A DNA stretch of 5,633 bases from an uncultured Opitutia bacterium (GTDB taxonomy: Bacteria > Verrucomicrobiota > Verrucomicrobiia > Opitutales > JABJCN01), in NCBI GenBank assembly GCA_913046175.1, contig CAJWSN010000082.1, positions 1 through 5,633 on the forward strand, given 5' to 3'. This document shows, one piece after another, positions 1 to 5,270 of this stretch (within the stretch, counting starts at the first letter, position 1; each line of letters begins with the position of its first letter). Made by a program: the position numbers and the translations under genes. A model generated the notes under the pieces. That model worked only from the letters and a program-made list of their open reading frames with translations. It ran no database searches and was not told where the DNA came from.

Positions 1-2
1 AT

Positions 3-330
3 GTGACAGATGATTTAGCTCTTGATTTTACTGGCTGTGATATACCAACAGGATATAATGATTGTGGTATAGGACATAAAGGTTCAAAAACTAAAGTTGT
101 TGTACAAGATGCATCTTTAAATATGACTACATTTTGGGTTGATATATCCAATGATCAACAATATAACGGTCCTTACACAAAAAGTTCATTACCAGGAATA
201 GATTTAACTAGTAATCTTATAGTAACAGTTTATTTCTGTGTAACTAATGATACAAATGAATGTAGTGAAAAAGTAGCAATTAATGTTAGTAATGAAACTC
301 CTTGTCCTAGTTTAAGTGGATCAGTTGTTG
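3..330 (+). CDS. Partial unrecognised protein, probably extracellular (no start, no true end)
   Basis: The frame is open from the left edge and has the codon use of a real AT-rich gene: codons end almost always in A or T (gat, aat, aca, gga, tta) and GC is near one third. The roughly 110 residues are rich in Thr, Asn, Asp, Ser and Val in an alternating beta-strand-like pattern. They include several cysteines (around residues 12, 21 and 78, then in NECSE and TPCPS) and Asn-X-Ser/Thr sites such as NMT, NDT, NVS and NET. This suggests a secreted or surface beta-sandwich protein, possibly eukaryotic, viral or archaeal; I do not recognise the family. The open frame nominally runs on to 506, but beyond about 330-350 it is only an out-of-frame reading of the desaturase, so the gene is cut by a sequence joint. 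The first codon, GTG at 3, is just the window edge. Confidence 0.4.
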
Positions 331-350
331 ATGAAACATTTGATCCAAAA
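310..350. other. Probable chimeric joint between AT-rich sequence and desaturase locus
   Basis: Base composition and codon use change abruptly here. Left of about 330 the coding frame beginning at 3 is AT-rich and plausible; right of it the frame beginning at 316/331 carries a desaturase whose family similarity already starts near residue 1 (MKHLIQKSNQKG resembles the 'L..L.QRSD..GL' opening of relatives). The two frames would have to overlap by about 180 nt if both were intact, which is implausible. The exact breakpoint cannot be placed because the short stretch 321-350 is acceptable in both frames. Assembly or amplification chimerism is the simplest explanation; a true recombination joint is possible. 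Confidence 0.55.
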
Positions 351-1257
351 ATCCAATCAGAAAGGCATCATGCATTTTGGGATTTTTTTTCTGATTCTTT
401 TTGGATTTGGCATCCTTTCCTTTCAACTATTGGGAACGTATTGGTTTTTTCCGGTTTATCTCATTTACGCTATCATTTTTGCTTTCTCAGAGGCCGCAGC
501 CCATGAGTTGAATCATGACTCTGTATTTCGTTCCCGATGGCTGAACACCTCCGCGCATTGGTTGGTCTGCTTCATGTCATGGCGAGAACCGATTTACAGC
601 AAATACAGGCATTTACGGCACCATTCAAAAACTTCGGTGATCGGTGAGGATCCTGAGGGCGAGGCGGTTCGTCCGAAAAGCATTGGATTGATGGTGATTG
701 AGATGTTTACAAGGTTTTTTCATGCAAAAACCCATTTTGGCGCCATGCTGAGGCATTCTTTCGGGAATGTATTGGCAGAGGACCAGAAAATGGTTCCAAA
801 GGGTTTGCATCAAAAAATGATCATTCAGTCACGAGTTTTCCTGGCGGGCTATTTATGCCTGATTCTAGCTTCTTTGATGCTGCAAACCTGGATGTTGGTT
901 CTGTATCTCGTCCTTCCCAGAAGCCTTGGAACCTTCCTCCATGATCTTTGTTCCCGAACCCAGCATACGGCTTTAGCCGTCAATGATCCGGATTACCGTA
1001 TGAACACACGCACGATTATGCTTGGTCCGGTCTTACGATTTCTTTATTGGAACATGAACTATCACATTGAACATCACCTCTACCAAAATGTTCCGTTTCA
1101 TGCACTTCCTAGATTGCATGAGGCTTTAGCACAACAACTCCCTCAAGCACCTAAAAGTTTATTGGCTGCATGGAAGGAGATTTTTCCTGCATTGATGATT
1201 CAAAGGGAGAATCCGAATTACGTTTTAAAACCCAATTTATCAGCAAAGATTCTATAG
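331..1257 (+). CDS. Membrane fatty acid desaturase (PF00487-type), 5' end possibly lost
   Basis: Non-haem di-iron integral-membrane desaturase/hydroxylase, expected to oxidise an acyl chain or similar lipid using O2 and an electron carrier such as ferredoxin. Numbered from ATG 331 (308 aa), the three histidine boxes are present: HELNH at 58-62, HLRHH at 94-98 and HIEHH at 245-249, with an extra conserved QH at 210-211. Hydrophobic segments lie at about 15-35, 37-55 and 170-200, the usual paired-helix layout with the boxes on the cytoplasmic side. The stretch NTRTIML...FLYWNMNYHIEHH followed by VPFHALPRLHE is characteristic of this subfamily. A GTG at 316 would add five residues, but upstream sequence seems to belong to another source, so the native start may be missing. 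No ribosome-binding site is visible before 331. The substrate cannot be told from sequence. GC is lower than in the DAHP synthase downstream, so shared genome origin is not certain. Confidence 0.85.
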   Translation: MKHLIQKSNQKGIMHFGIFFLILFGFGILSFQLLGTYWFFPVYLIYAIIFAFSEAAAHELNHDSVFRSRWLNTSAHWLVCFMSWREPIYSKYRHLRHHSKTSVIGEDPEGEAVRPKSIGLMVIEMFTRFFHAKTHFGAMLRHSFGNVLAEDQKMVPKGLHQKMIIQSRVFLAGYLCLILASLMLQTWMLVLYLVLPRSLGTFLHDLCSRTQHTALAVNDPDYRMNTRTIMLGPVLRFLYWNMNYHIEHHLYQNVPFHALPRLHEALAQQLPQAPKSLLAAWKEIFPALMIQRENPNYVLKPNLSAKIL

Positions 1258-1531
1258 AGATTTCATAGAAAATTGATTGGTTTCTGGAAGCTATATTCTT
1301 TTTTTCTTGCTTCAATTCTTGCATTTTCCTGTCCGCAATCAATGTCGGTAGTTTCTCCGGAGTCGTGCCTAGAACGCTAGAAACTTCCTCTAAAACTGCT
1401 TCAAGCACTTTTGGCTGTATCAGATGCTTCTTTTCATTTTGGAAAGCATACACCAAGTCATCAAATCGGAATAGCTCTTCGGAGGAGCATGCCAGTCTCT
1501 TAAGTCTCGGCTTCTGGTTTTCATTTTCCAC
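1151..1531 (-). CDS. Possible small helical hypothetical protein, possibly truncated
   Basis: A 126-residue minus-strand frame that covers most of the otherwise geneless 1258-1549 stretch. I do not recognise it. In favour: a GTG start at 1531 preceded by GGGAGG with 8 nt spacing, and a first ~80 residues that look protein-like, rich in Glu, Lys and Leu with amphipathic helices (for example PKVLEAVLEEVSSVLG, then MQELKQEKK). Against: the last ~35 residues run antisense through the end of the desaturase gene, a 107-nt overlap that is unusual for convergent genes; the start lies only 18 nt from the divergent DAHP synthase start; and the apparent ribosome-binding site is merely the complement of a pyrimidine tract in front of that gene. 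It may be a real gene whose true 3' end was lost at a joint near 1258-1290, or a chance frame. Confidence 0.3.
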   Translation of the reverse strand: MENENQKPRLKRLACSSEELFRFDDLVYAFQNEKKHLIQPKVLEAVLEEVSSVLGTTPEKLPTLIADRKMQELKQEKKNIASRNQSIFYEISIESLLINWVLKRNSDSPFESSMQEKSPSMQPINF

Positions 1532-1546
1532 TTTCCACTCCCTCCC
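1521..1546 (+). promoter_or_regulatory. Pyrimidine-rich leader of the DAHP synthase, no Shine-Dalgarno
   Basis: The 26 nt ending three bases before the ATG at 1550 contain only three purines, and no GGAGG-like element is present at a useful distance. A similar tract precedes dapF. Such C/U-rich leaders can be engaged by ribosomal protein S1 in bacteria that rely little on Shine-Dalgarno pairing; that role here is inference. Confidence 0.3.
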
Positions 1547-1549
1547 AAA

Positions 1550-2590
1550 ATGATTATACCCAAGGCACGAAAGCTAACTGATGCTCAACTTGAGGAAGTC
1601 CGCAAAATCGCAGGGGATTTCTCCTGTGAGATCGGCATCATCGTCGGCGCGCACCGAAACATTTACGCCATCCTGGGAGAGGAACGACGTGAACTACTGA
1701 TCAACCGCTTGTCCGGTCTCGAATACGTGGCAAGGGTCGAGGGAGTGGACGCACCCTTCAAGCTTATGGATCGGCGATCAGCACTGTCCGGCAATGAAAT
1801 TCGTATTGGTGGGGTATGCGTGGGAAGGGAATTGCTGGTCATCGCAGGCCAATGCACCATAGACCCACGGAACCCGGGCCACTTTCTCGAAACTGCTGCC
1901 GCCGTCAAGGAGGCCGGAACCCACGTCCTGCGGGGCGGGGTTTGGAAACCCCGCACCATGCCCTACTCCTACCAGGGGGAGGACCGCGCCCTTGAAATCA
2001 TCCTTGAAGCGAGAAATCAAACCGGCCTTCCCATAAACATCGAGGTCATGGACTCCCATCAACTCGACCTGGCAATTGAGGCACGGGCGGACATGATTCA
2101 GATCGGCACCCGAAACGCCCTCAACTACAGTCTGCTCAAGGAAATAGGGAAACGCACCGCGGAAAACGGGACCTGCATCCTACTCAAGCGGGGGCGCCAC
2201 ATGAGCAGCGTCAATGAATTTCTCGCCTCTGCTGAATATCTGGCCGCCAATGGCAACCCCAACATCCTCCTCTGCCCGCGTGGCACATTGCCAACCCTGG
2301 ATGGATACAGGAGCCATCCTGACGAATCCATCACCCCACTTCTCATTGAAAAGACCTGGGCCCCGGTGGTGGTTGACCCATCCCACTCCGTCGGGCGTGC
2401 ATCATACGTCCCCACCTGCGCACTGGCCGCAATCGCCTATGGAGCAGACGGCCTGTGTATCGAATGTCATGTCAATCCACGCAAGGGAATCGGTGATGAC
2501 CCGAAGCAGGCCATCAAGCCGGATGTCCTCCGCAGCCTGATCCAGGAGGCCGAACAAATTCGTGAGATGCGCAACCGCTTTCGACGCTAA
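1550..2590 (+). CDS. aroF: 3-deoxy-7-phosphoheptulonate (DAHP) synthase, type I-beta
   Basis: Condenses phosphoenolpyruvate and erythrose 4-phosphate, the first step of the shikimate pathway; cytoplasmic. At 346 aa it is close to the Thermotoga maritima-type enzyme (338 aa) and starts similarly (MIIPK against MIVVLK), supporting ATG 1550. Residues 1-72 form the ferredoxin-like N-terminal regulatory domain of that group; the barrel follows. Catalytic elements are visible: metal ligands C102, H279 (DPSHS), E305 (ECH) and D317; phosphate/substrate residues K133-T136 (KPRT), R188 (GTRN), K213 (LLKRG) and R244. Oddities: the near-invariant AGPCS is AGQCT (99-103), CERG is CPRG (242-245), and the following 'T.R.TLD' stretch is replaced by GYRSHPDES. 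It should still be active, but it is a diverged member, perhaps a second isozyme. The N-terminal domain suggests allosteric control by aromatic amino acids. It lies 37 nt upstream of dapF on the same strand, a likely operon. GC rises sharply at its start. Confidence 0.9.
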   Translation: MIIPKARKLTDAQLEEVRKIAGDFSCEIGIIVGAHRNIYAILGEERRELLINRLSGLEYVARVEGVDAPFKLMDRRSALSGNEIRIGGVCVGRELLVIAGQCTIDPRNPGHFLETAAAVKEAGTHVLRGGVWKPRTMPYSYQGEDRALEIILEARNQTGLPINIEVMDSHQLDLAIEARADMIQIGTRNALNYSLLKEIGKRTAENGTCILLKRGRHMSSVNEFLASAEYLAANGNPNILLCPRGTLPTLDGYRSHPDESITPLLIEKTWAPVVVDPSHSVGRASYVPTCALAAIAYGADGLCIECHVNPRKGIGDDPKQAIKPDVLRSLIQEAEQIREMRNRFRR

Positions 2591-2602
2591 ACATCACCCG
2601 CA

Positions 2603-2627
2603 CCACCTCTCCATCCCCTCCTCTCCC
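2603..2627 (+). promoter_or_regulatory. Pyrimidine-rich leader immediately before dapF, no Shine-Dalgarno
   Basis: Twenty-three of the 25 bases directly before the dapF ATG are C or T, and no purine-rich ribosome-binding site is present. It resembles the tract before the DAHP synthase and occupies most of the 37-nt gap between the two genes. An S1-type initiation signal is a possible role, by inference. Confidence 0.3.
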
Positions 2628-3476
2628 ATGAGATTCGAGAAGTACCACGCCTTGGGAAATGATTACCTCGTGCTCCCTCCCGCAGAGCTTGACAAGGAGC
2701 TTTCTGAAGAGGCCATCCGCCGGGTCTGCCATCGCAATTTCGGATTGGGTTCGGACGGCATCCTGCTTGGACCCCTGCCATCGGACCAGGCTGATTTCAA
2801 GCTGCGCATCTATAATCCTGATGGGAGCGAGGCCGAGAAGAGCGGCAATGGCCTGCGAATCTTCTCACTTTACCTCTGGCATTCCGGTCAGGTACAGGAC
2901 ACCCCTTTTACGATTGAAACCTCCGGGGGCCTTGTGCGATCCCAGATCATCAGGGGCGCCGACAAAATCAGCGTGGAGATGGGGCGGGTCAGCTTCCGTA
3001 GCGAGGAAATTCCGGTGACCGGTGAACCACGGGAGGTCATCGGCGAAACCCTTGAGGCAAATGGCGAAACCTTTACCTATCACGCTGCCTCCATCGGCAA
3101 TCCACATTGCATCATCCCATTGCAGGAAATCAGCGCCGATCTGGCACAAAGGATCGGCCCACACGTGGAAAACAATCCCCTGTTCCCACAGCGGATCAAC
3201 ATGCAATTGCTCAAGGTGCTCGACCGCAACAACATACAAATTGAAATCTGGGAGCGGGGTGCAGGCTATACCCTTGCCTCAGGCAGCAGCAGTAGTGCGG
3301 CGGCGGCAGTGGCACACAAGCTCGGGCTTTGTAACCGTGAAATACTTGTCAGGATGCCCGGTGGTGAAATTGAGATTACAATCAGCGAGAAATTTGACAT
3401 CCACATGAGCGGCCCGGCAACCCGGGTGGGAGCAATGGAACTGGACGACAAGTTTCTCCATGGCCTGGGCCAATAG
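2628..3476 (+). CDS. dapF: Diaminopimelate epimerase family protein with both catalytic Cys replaced by Ser
   Basis: DapF interconverts LL- and meso-diaminopimelate for lysine and peptidoglycan synthesis, without cofactor, using two cysteines as a base/acid pair. This 282-aa protein has the full two-lobed family layout and usual length (274 in E. coli), opening MRFEKYHALGNDY. Substrate-binding residues are kept: N11 (GND), N63 (NPDGSE), N158 (GNPHC), N191 (RINMQ), and E209/R210 (ERGAG). The catalytic positions are not: the CGNG motif reads SGNG (Ser72, codon AGC at 2841) and the ACGTGAC motif reads ASGSSSS (Ser218, codon TCA at 3279). Other cysteines (34, 161, 235) remain, so this is not general cysteine loss, and two different serine codons argue against sequencing error. 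ATG 2628 is chosen because homology begins there; an in-frame extension to 2562 would overlap the DAHP synthase. Probably co-transcribed with that gene. It may be a weak or altered epimerase, or an isomerase acting on another substrate. The family call is sure; the activity is not. Confidence 0.88.
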   Translation: MRFEKYHALGNDYLVLPPAELDKELSEEAIRRVCHRNFGLGSDGILLGPLPSDQADFKLRIYNPDGSEAEKSGNGLRIFSLYLWHSGQVQDTPFTIETSGGLVRSQIIRGADKISVEMGRVSFRSEEIPVTGEPREVIGETLEANGETFTYHAASIGNPHCIIPLQEISADLAQRIGPHVENNPLFPQRINMQLLKVLDRNNIQIEIWERGAGYTLASGSSSSAAAAVAHKLGLCNREILVRMPGGEIEITISEKFDIHMSGPATRVGAMELDDKFLHGLGQ

Positions 3477-3477
3477 G

Positions 3478-4221
3478 TCAGCGCCTTGCCGGTTTCATTG
3501 CCACCCAAAAACGACAATCATCGGAAAACTCGAGGACCTTGGGAGGTTCATTGGCAAGCTTGGAGCGCATGATGTTTGCCTCAACCAGGAATCCCGCACC
3601 CTTGAGCAGGGAAACCACCTCCGTTGTAGAGGGCACATGAATGTAAAGTTTGCCCAACTCGGTATCCGTGATCAAGTCCCCAAACTCCGACAACTCCGGT
3701 TGCTGCTTCCCTTGACGCCATCGCAACGCCTCTTTTTTCCAATAGTCCTTGAATTTCCAATGGTCACGGTCGTGCGTGGTGAAAATAAAAAAATGCCCGG
3801 GTTGCAAGACGCGGTAAATTTCCTGCACCGCAATCTGGCGATTCGTAGCAAAGGGAATCTGCATAAGCCCGTTAAAACCAAAGATGACCCCGTCAAAAAG
3901 ATTATCCTCAAAAGGTAATCGAGTGGCATCTGCAACCCGGCATGCAATGCCATGACCAAGGAGGCCAAGGACTCGGCGACATTCCTTGACCATCTTTGGA
4001 CAAAGGTCGGTTGCCAGGATGTTTTGAAAGCCTATTTCATGCAGGCCGATGGCAATCCGGCCTGCACCGCAACCCACCTCAAGAAGGCATTGCTGGGGAT
4101 GAAAAACCCGTCGAAATATTTTCTCCTCAGACACCCATAGTCCACACCCCCGGACTGCGGCTGCATAATAGGCAATCACTTTTGGGGCTTCAAAATAATT
4201 CCTGGCAATACTGGGGTTCAT
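3478..4221 (-). CDS. Class I SAM-dependent methyltransferase, substrate unknown
   Basis: Transfers a methyl group from S-adenosylmethionine; a soluble Rossmann-fold enzyme of the Methyltransf_11/25 type. Counting from ATG 4221 (247 aa), motif I LLEVGCGAGR is at 46-55, the acidic SAM-ribose region is at TDLCP (D72), the adenine-contacting D98 lies in ADATRLPF, and the post-motif strand with VLQPGHFFIFTTH is at 138-150. The C-terminal part (about 151-247) with KLYIHVPSTTEVVSLLKGAGF is the usual substrate-side cap of ubiquinone- or tRNA-like small methyltransferases, but I cannot name the substrate. A TTG at 4230 would add three residues; ATG is preferred, with no strong ribosome-binding site for either. 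Its stop and the dapF stop are one base apart, so the two genes are tightly convergent, with no visible terminator between them. It diverges from rplU across 106 nt. Codon use and GC match the core. Confidence 0.85.
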   Translation of the reverse strand: MNPSIARNYFEAPKVIAYYAAAVRGCGLWVSEEKIFRRVFHPQQCLLEVGCGAGRIAIGLHEIGFQNILATDLCPKMVKECRRVLGLLGHGIACRVADATRLPFEDNLFDGVIFGFNGLMQIPFATNRQIAVQEIYRVLQPGHFFIFTTHDRDHWKFKDYWKKEALRWRQGKQQPELSEFGDLITDTELGKLYIHVPSTTEVVSLLKGAGFLVEANIMRSKLANEPPKVLEFSDDCRFWVAMKPARR

Positions 4222-4288
4222 GGCTTTCAATATATTGGTGTAACAGTCAGTCGATTGCTCCCAGACTCAGGTTTTTTGTAGAAAACGC

Positions 4289-4302
4289 TTGCAATATTGC
4301 AA
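4289..4302. promoter_or_regulatory. Perfect 14-bp palindrome TTGCAATATTGCAA in a divergent promoter region
   Basis: TTGCAATATTGCAA equals its own reverse complement. It sits 25 nt before the rplU ATG and 67 nt before the methyltransferase start on the other strand, in a locally AT-rich stretch of an otherwise GC-rich region. The position fits a dimeric repressor or activator site, or overlap with an rplU promoter element, but I could not find a convincing -35/-10 pair. A single occurrence cannot prove function. Confidence 0.35.
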
Positions 4303-4327
4303 CGCCTCAATTTCATCGCTCGCCCTT

Positions 4328-4642
4328 ATGAAAGCCACGATTCAAACTCAAGGCCGCCAATTTATTGTAGAGGAGGGCGACATCCTAACCATCAACCAGA
4401 TACAGGATACGGAAACCGGATCCACCATTGAAATAGACGAGGTCCTCATGGTACAGGACGGCACAGACGCGAAGTTTGGCACGCCCACCGTCGATGGTGC
4501 AAAGGTGACTGCAAAGGTGCTGGAAAACAAAAAGGACAAGAAGATTATTGTCTTCAAGAAGAAGCGCCGCAAGGGATATGCCCGACGGAAGGGACATCGC
4601 CAGCACGTTTCAGTGATCAAGATTGAATCCATCCAGGGCTAG
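4328..4642 (+). CDS. rplU: 50S ribosomal protein L21 (bL21)
   Basis: Structural protein of the large ribosomal subunit that binds 23S rRNA. The 104 residues match the family in length (103 in E. coli). It opens MKATIQTQGRQFIVEEGD, the typical 'YAVI.TGGKQY.V..GD' strand pattern, then has IDEVLMVQDG, the central beta region with GTPTVDGAKVTAKVL, and the basic RNA-binding tail KKKRRKGYARRKGHRQ at about 77-92, the family signature. ATG 4328 is chosen because similarity begins there; a longer in-frame reading to 4289 would run through the palindrome. The upstream bases contain no Shine-Dalgarno sequence. It is followed after 47 nt by rpmA, the standard bacterial pairing, so the two are surely co-transcribed. 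It begins divergently from the methyltransferase. Confidence 0.96.
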   Translation: MKATIQTQGRQFIVEEGDILTINQIQDTETGSTIEIDEVLMVQDGTDAKFGTPTVDGAKVTAKVLENKKDKKIIVFKKKRRKGYARRKGHRQHVSVIKIESIQG

Positions 4643-4689
4643 GGTTTCCCCGGCTCTGACGTTGAACCCAAAGAAAAGGAAAATTTCAA

Positions 4690-4938
4690 ATGGCACACAA
4701 AAAAGGGCAAAGCACCTCCAAGAACGGACGCGACAGCAACAGCCAGCGTTTGGGAGTCAAGAAATTTGGCAGCGAGGCCGTCGTTGCGGGGAACATTATC
4801 CTGCGCCAGCGCGGAACCCGTTTTCACCCGGGCGAGAACGTTGGCATGGGCAAGGACTTCACACTCTTTGCCCTTAGTGATGGAAAAGTGAAATTTCATT
4901 CCAACCGCAACCGAAAGATGGTATCTGTTCTCGACTGA
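4690..4938 (+). CDS. rpmA: 50S ribosomal protein L27 (bL27)
   Basis: Large-subunit protein whose flexible N-terminus reaches toward the peptidyl-transferase centre and helps place tRNA. The 82 residues include the start MAHKKG, the conserved NGRDSNSQRLGVKKFG at about 12-27, IILRQRGTRFHPGENVGMGKD at about 36-56 and TLFALSDGKVKF at about 58-69, all as in the family. The usual glycine/serine-rich stretch after MAHKK reads GQSTSKNG, a mild variant. There is no N-terminal extension of the kind cleaved in Firmicutes. A ribosome-binding site AAGGA at 4676-4680 lies 9 nt before the ATG, unlike the pyrimidine leaders upstream. Second gene of the rplU-rpmA unit, followed by a strong terminator. The GTPase gene obgE that often comes next is absent. 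Confidence 0.97.
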   Translation: MAHKKGQSTSKNGRDSNSQRLGVKKFGSEAVVAGNIILRQRGTRFHPGENVGMGKDFTLFALSDGKVKFHSNRNRKMVSVLD

Positions 4939-4961
4939 ACCACATAACAACGCTTTTGAAG

Positions 4962-4998
4962 AAAACCCGCCGGAAACAAGAAAACCGGCGGGTTTTTT
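4962..4998 (+). terminator. Rho-independent terminator of rplU-rpmA
   Basis: A perfect 12-bp stem (AAAACCCGCCGG at 4962-4973 pairing with CCGGCGGGTTTT at 4985-4996), an 11-nt A-rich loop, and a run of six T at 4993-4998. It starts 23 nt after the rpmA stop. The A-run on the left arm would also let it act weakly in the opposite direction, but no minus-strand gene ends here. Confidence 0.93.
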
Positions 4999-5114
4999 AT
5001 TGTCACTAATACAGGTTGGCAAGACACCAAAACCCACACAAAGGACAGGCCCTCCCCCACGCTGCTCTGCACCGCAAGGTTGACAATGACGTCGCTGGGA
5101 CACTTGAAGGACAT

Positions 5115-5258
5115 ATGGATTTGGAGCTCACAATCCAGTTGCCGGACCTCTGGCAACAGGAGGCGATGCGCCACCTTAAGGACGGCATGGACGTGGTGGT
5201 GGATGCGCCGACCGGTGCAGGTAAAACCTTCATCTTCGAGATGCTCGCCGAATCAGGA
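5115..5258 (+). CDS. N-terminus of a superfamily II DEAD/DEAH-like helicase, cut off
   Basis: Forty-eight residues of a nucleic-acid helicase/ATPase. LPDLWQQEAMRHLKDGMDVVVDAPTGAGKTFIFEMLAESG carries a Q-motif-like WQQEA at 13-17 and a complete Walker A APTGAGKT at 31-38 (motif I). The family normally follows with motif Ia, typically a '..VYTVPTRALANDK'-like strand, and later a DExH box; none of these appears in any of the three forward frames. ATG 5115 has AAGGA at 5107-5111, only 3 nt away, a close but usable ribosome-binding site; no in-frame start lies just upstream. It follows the rpmA terminator by 116 nt and presumably has its own promoter, which I could not identify. The helicase ends where the frame passes into unrelated protein sequence near 5258, most simply a sequence joint. 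The helicase identity is clear; which helicase is not. Confidence 0.8.
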
Positions 5259-5270
5259 GAATGTTCCACG
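5246..5270. other. Probable second chimeric joint, helicase to GH19-like sequence
   Basis: The frame stays open, but the protein changes character: canonical SF2 helicase up to about residue 48, then a Cys- and Asn-rich sequence with no helicase motifs. The other two forward frames do not recover the expected motif Ia, so a simple frameshift does not explain it. With the joint near 310-350, this makes both ends of the window suspect, as expected for an assembly or whole-genome-amplification chimera. A natural in-frame fusion is possible but unlikely. Confidence 0.5.

Noticed and set aside
1250..1270. Inverted repeat TTCTAT/ATAGAA at the desaturase stop as a terminator
   Set aside because: Only 6 AT-rich base pairs with a 9-nt loop and no following T run; too weak.
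2562..2627. Longer dapF with a 22-residue N-terminal extension
   Set aside because: The extension overlaps the DAHP synthase end and is a low-complexity His/Pro/Ser reading of the pyrimidine leader; family homology begins at 2628.
3459..3471. TGGCC/GGCCA symmetry at the end of dapF as a hairpin terminator
   Set aside because: The loop would be too short, no T tail follows, and it lies inside the coding sequence.
3460..4140. Plus-strand open frames across the methyltransferase region
   Set aside because: They are antisense to a methyltransferase with clear SAM-binding motifs and show no recognisable protein character.
5080..5085. TTGACA resembling a -35 promoter element before the helicase
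   Set aside because: No -10-like hexamer at 16-18 nt spacing (the expected place reads about ACTTGA); the CATATG near the start codon is 26 nt away.
4999..5114. RNA gene or riboswitch between the terminator and the helicase start
   Set aside because: No tRNA-like cloverleaf or other recognisable fold seen; only a C-rich tract and the AAGGA before the start.
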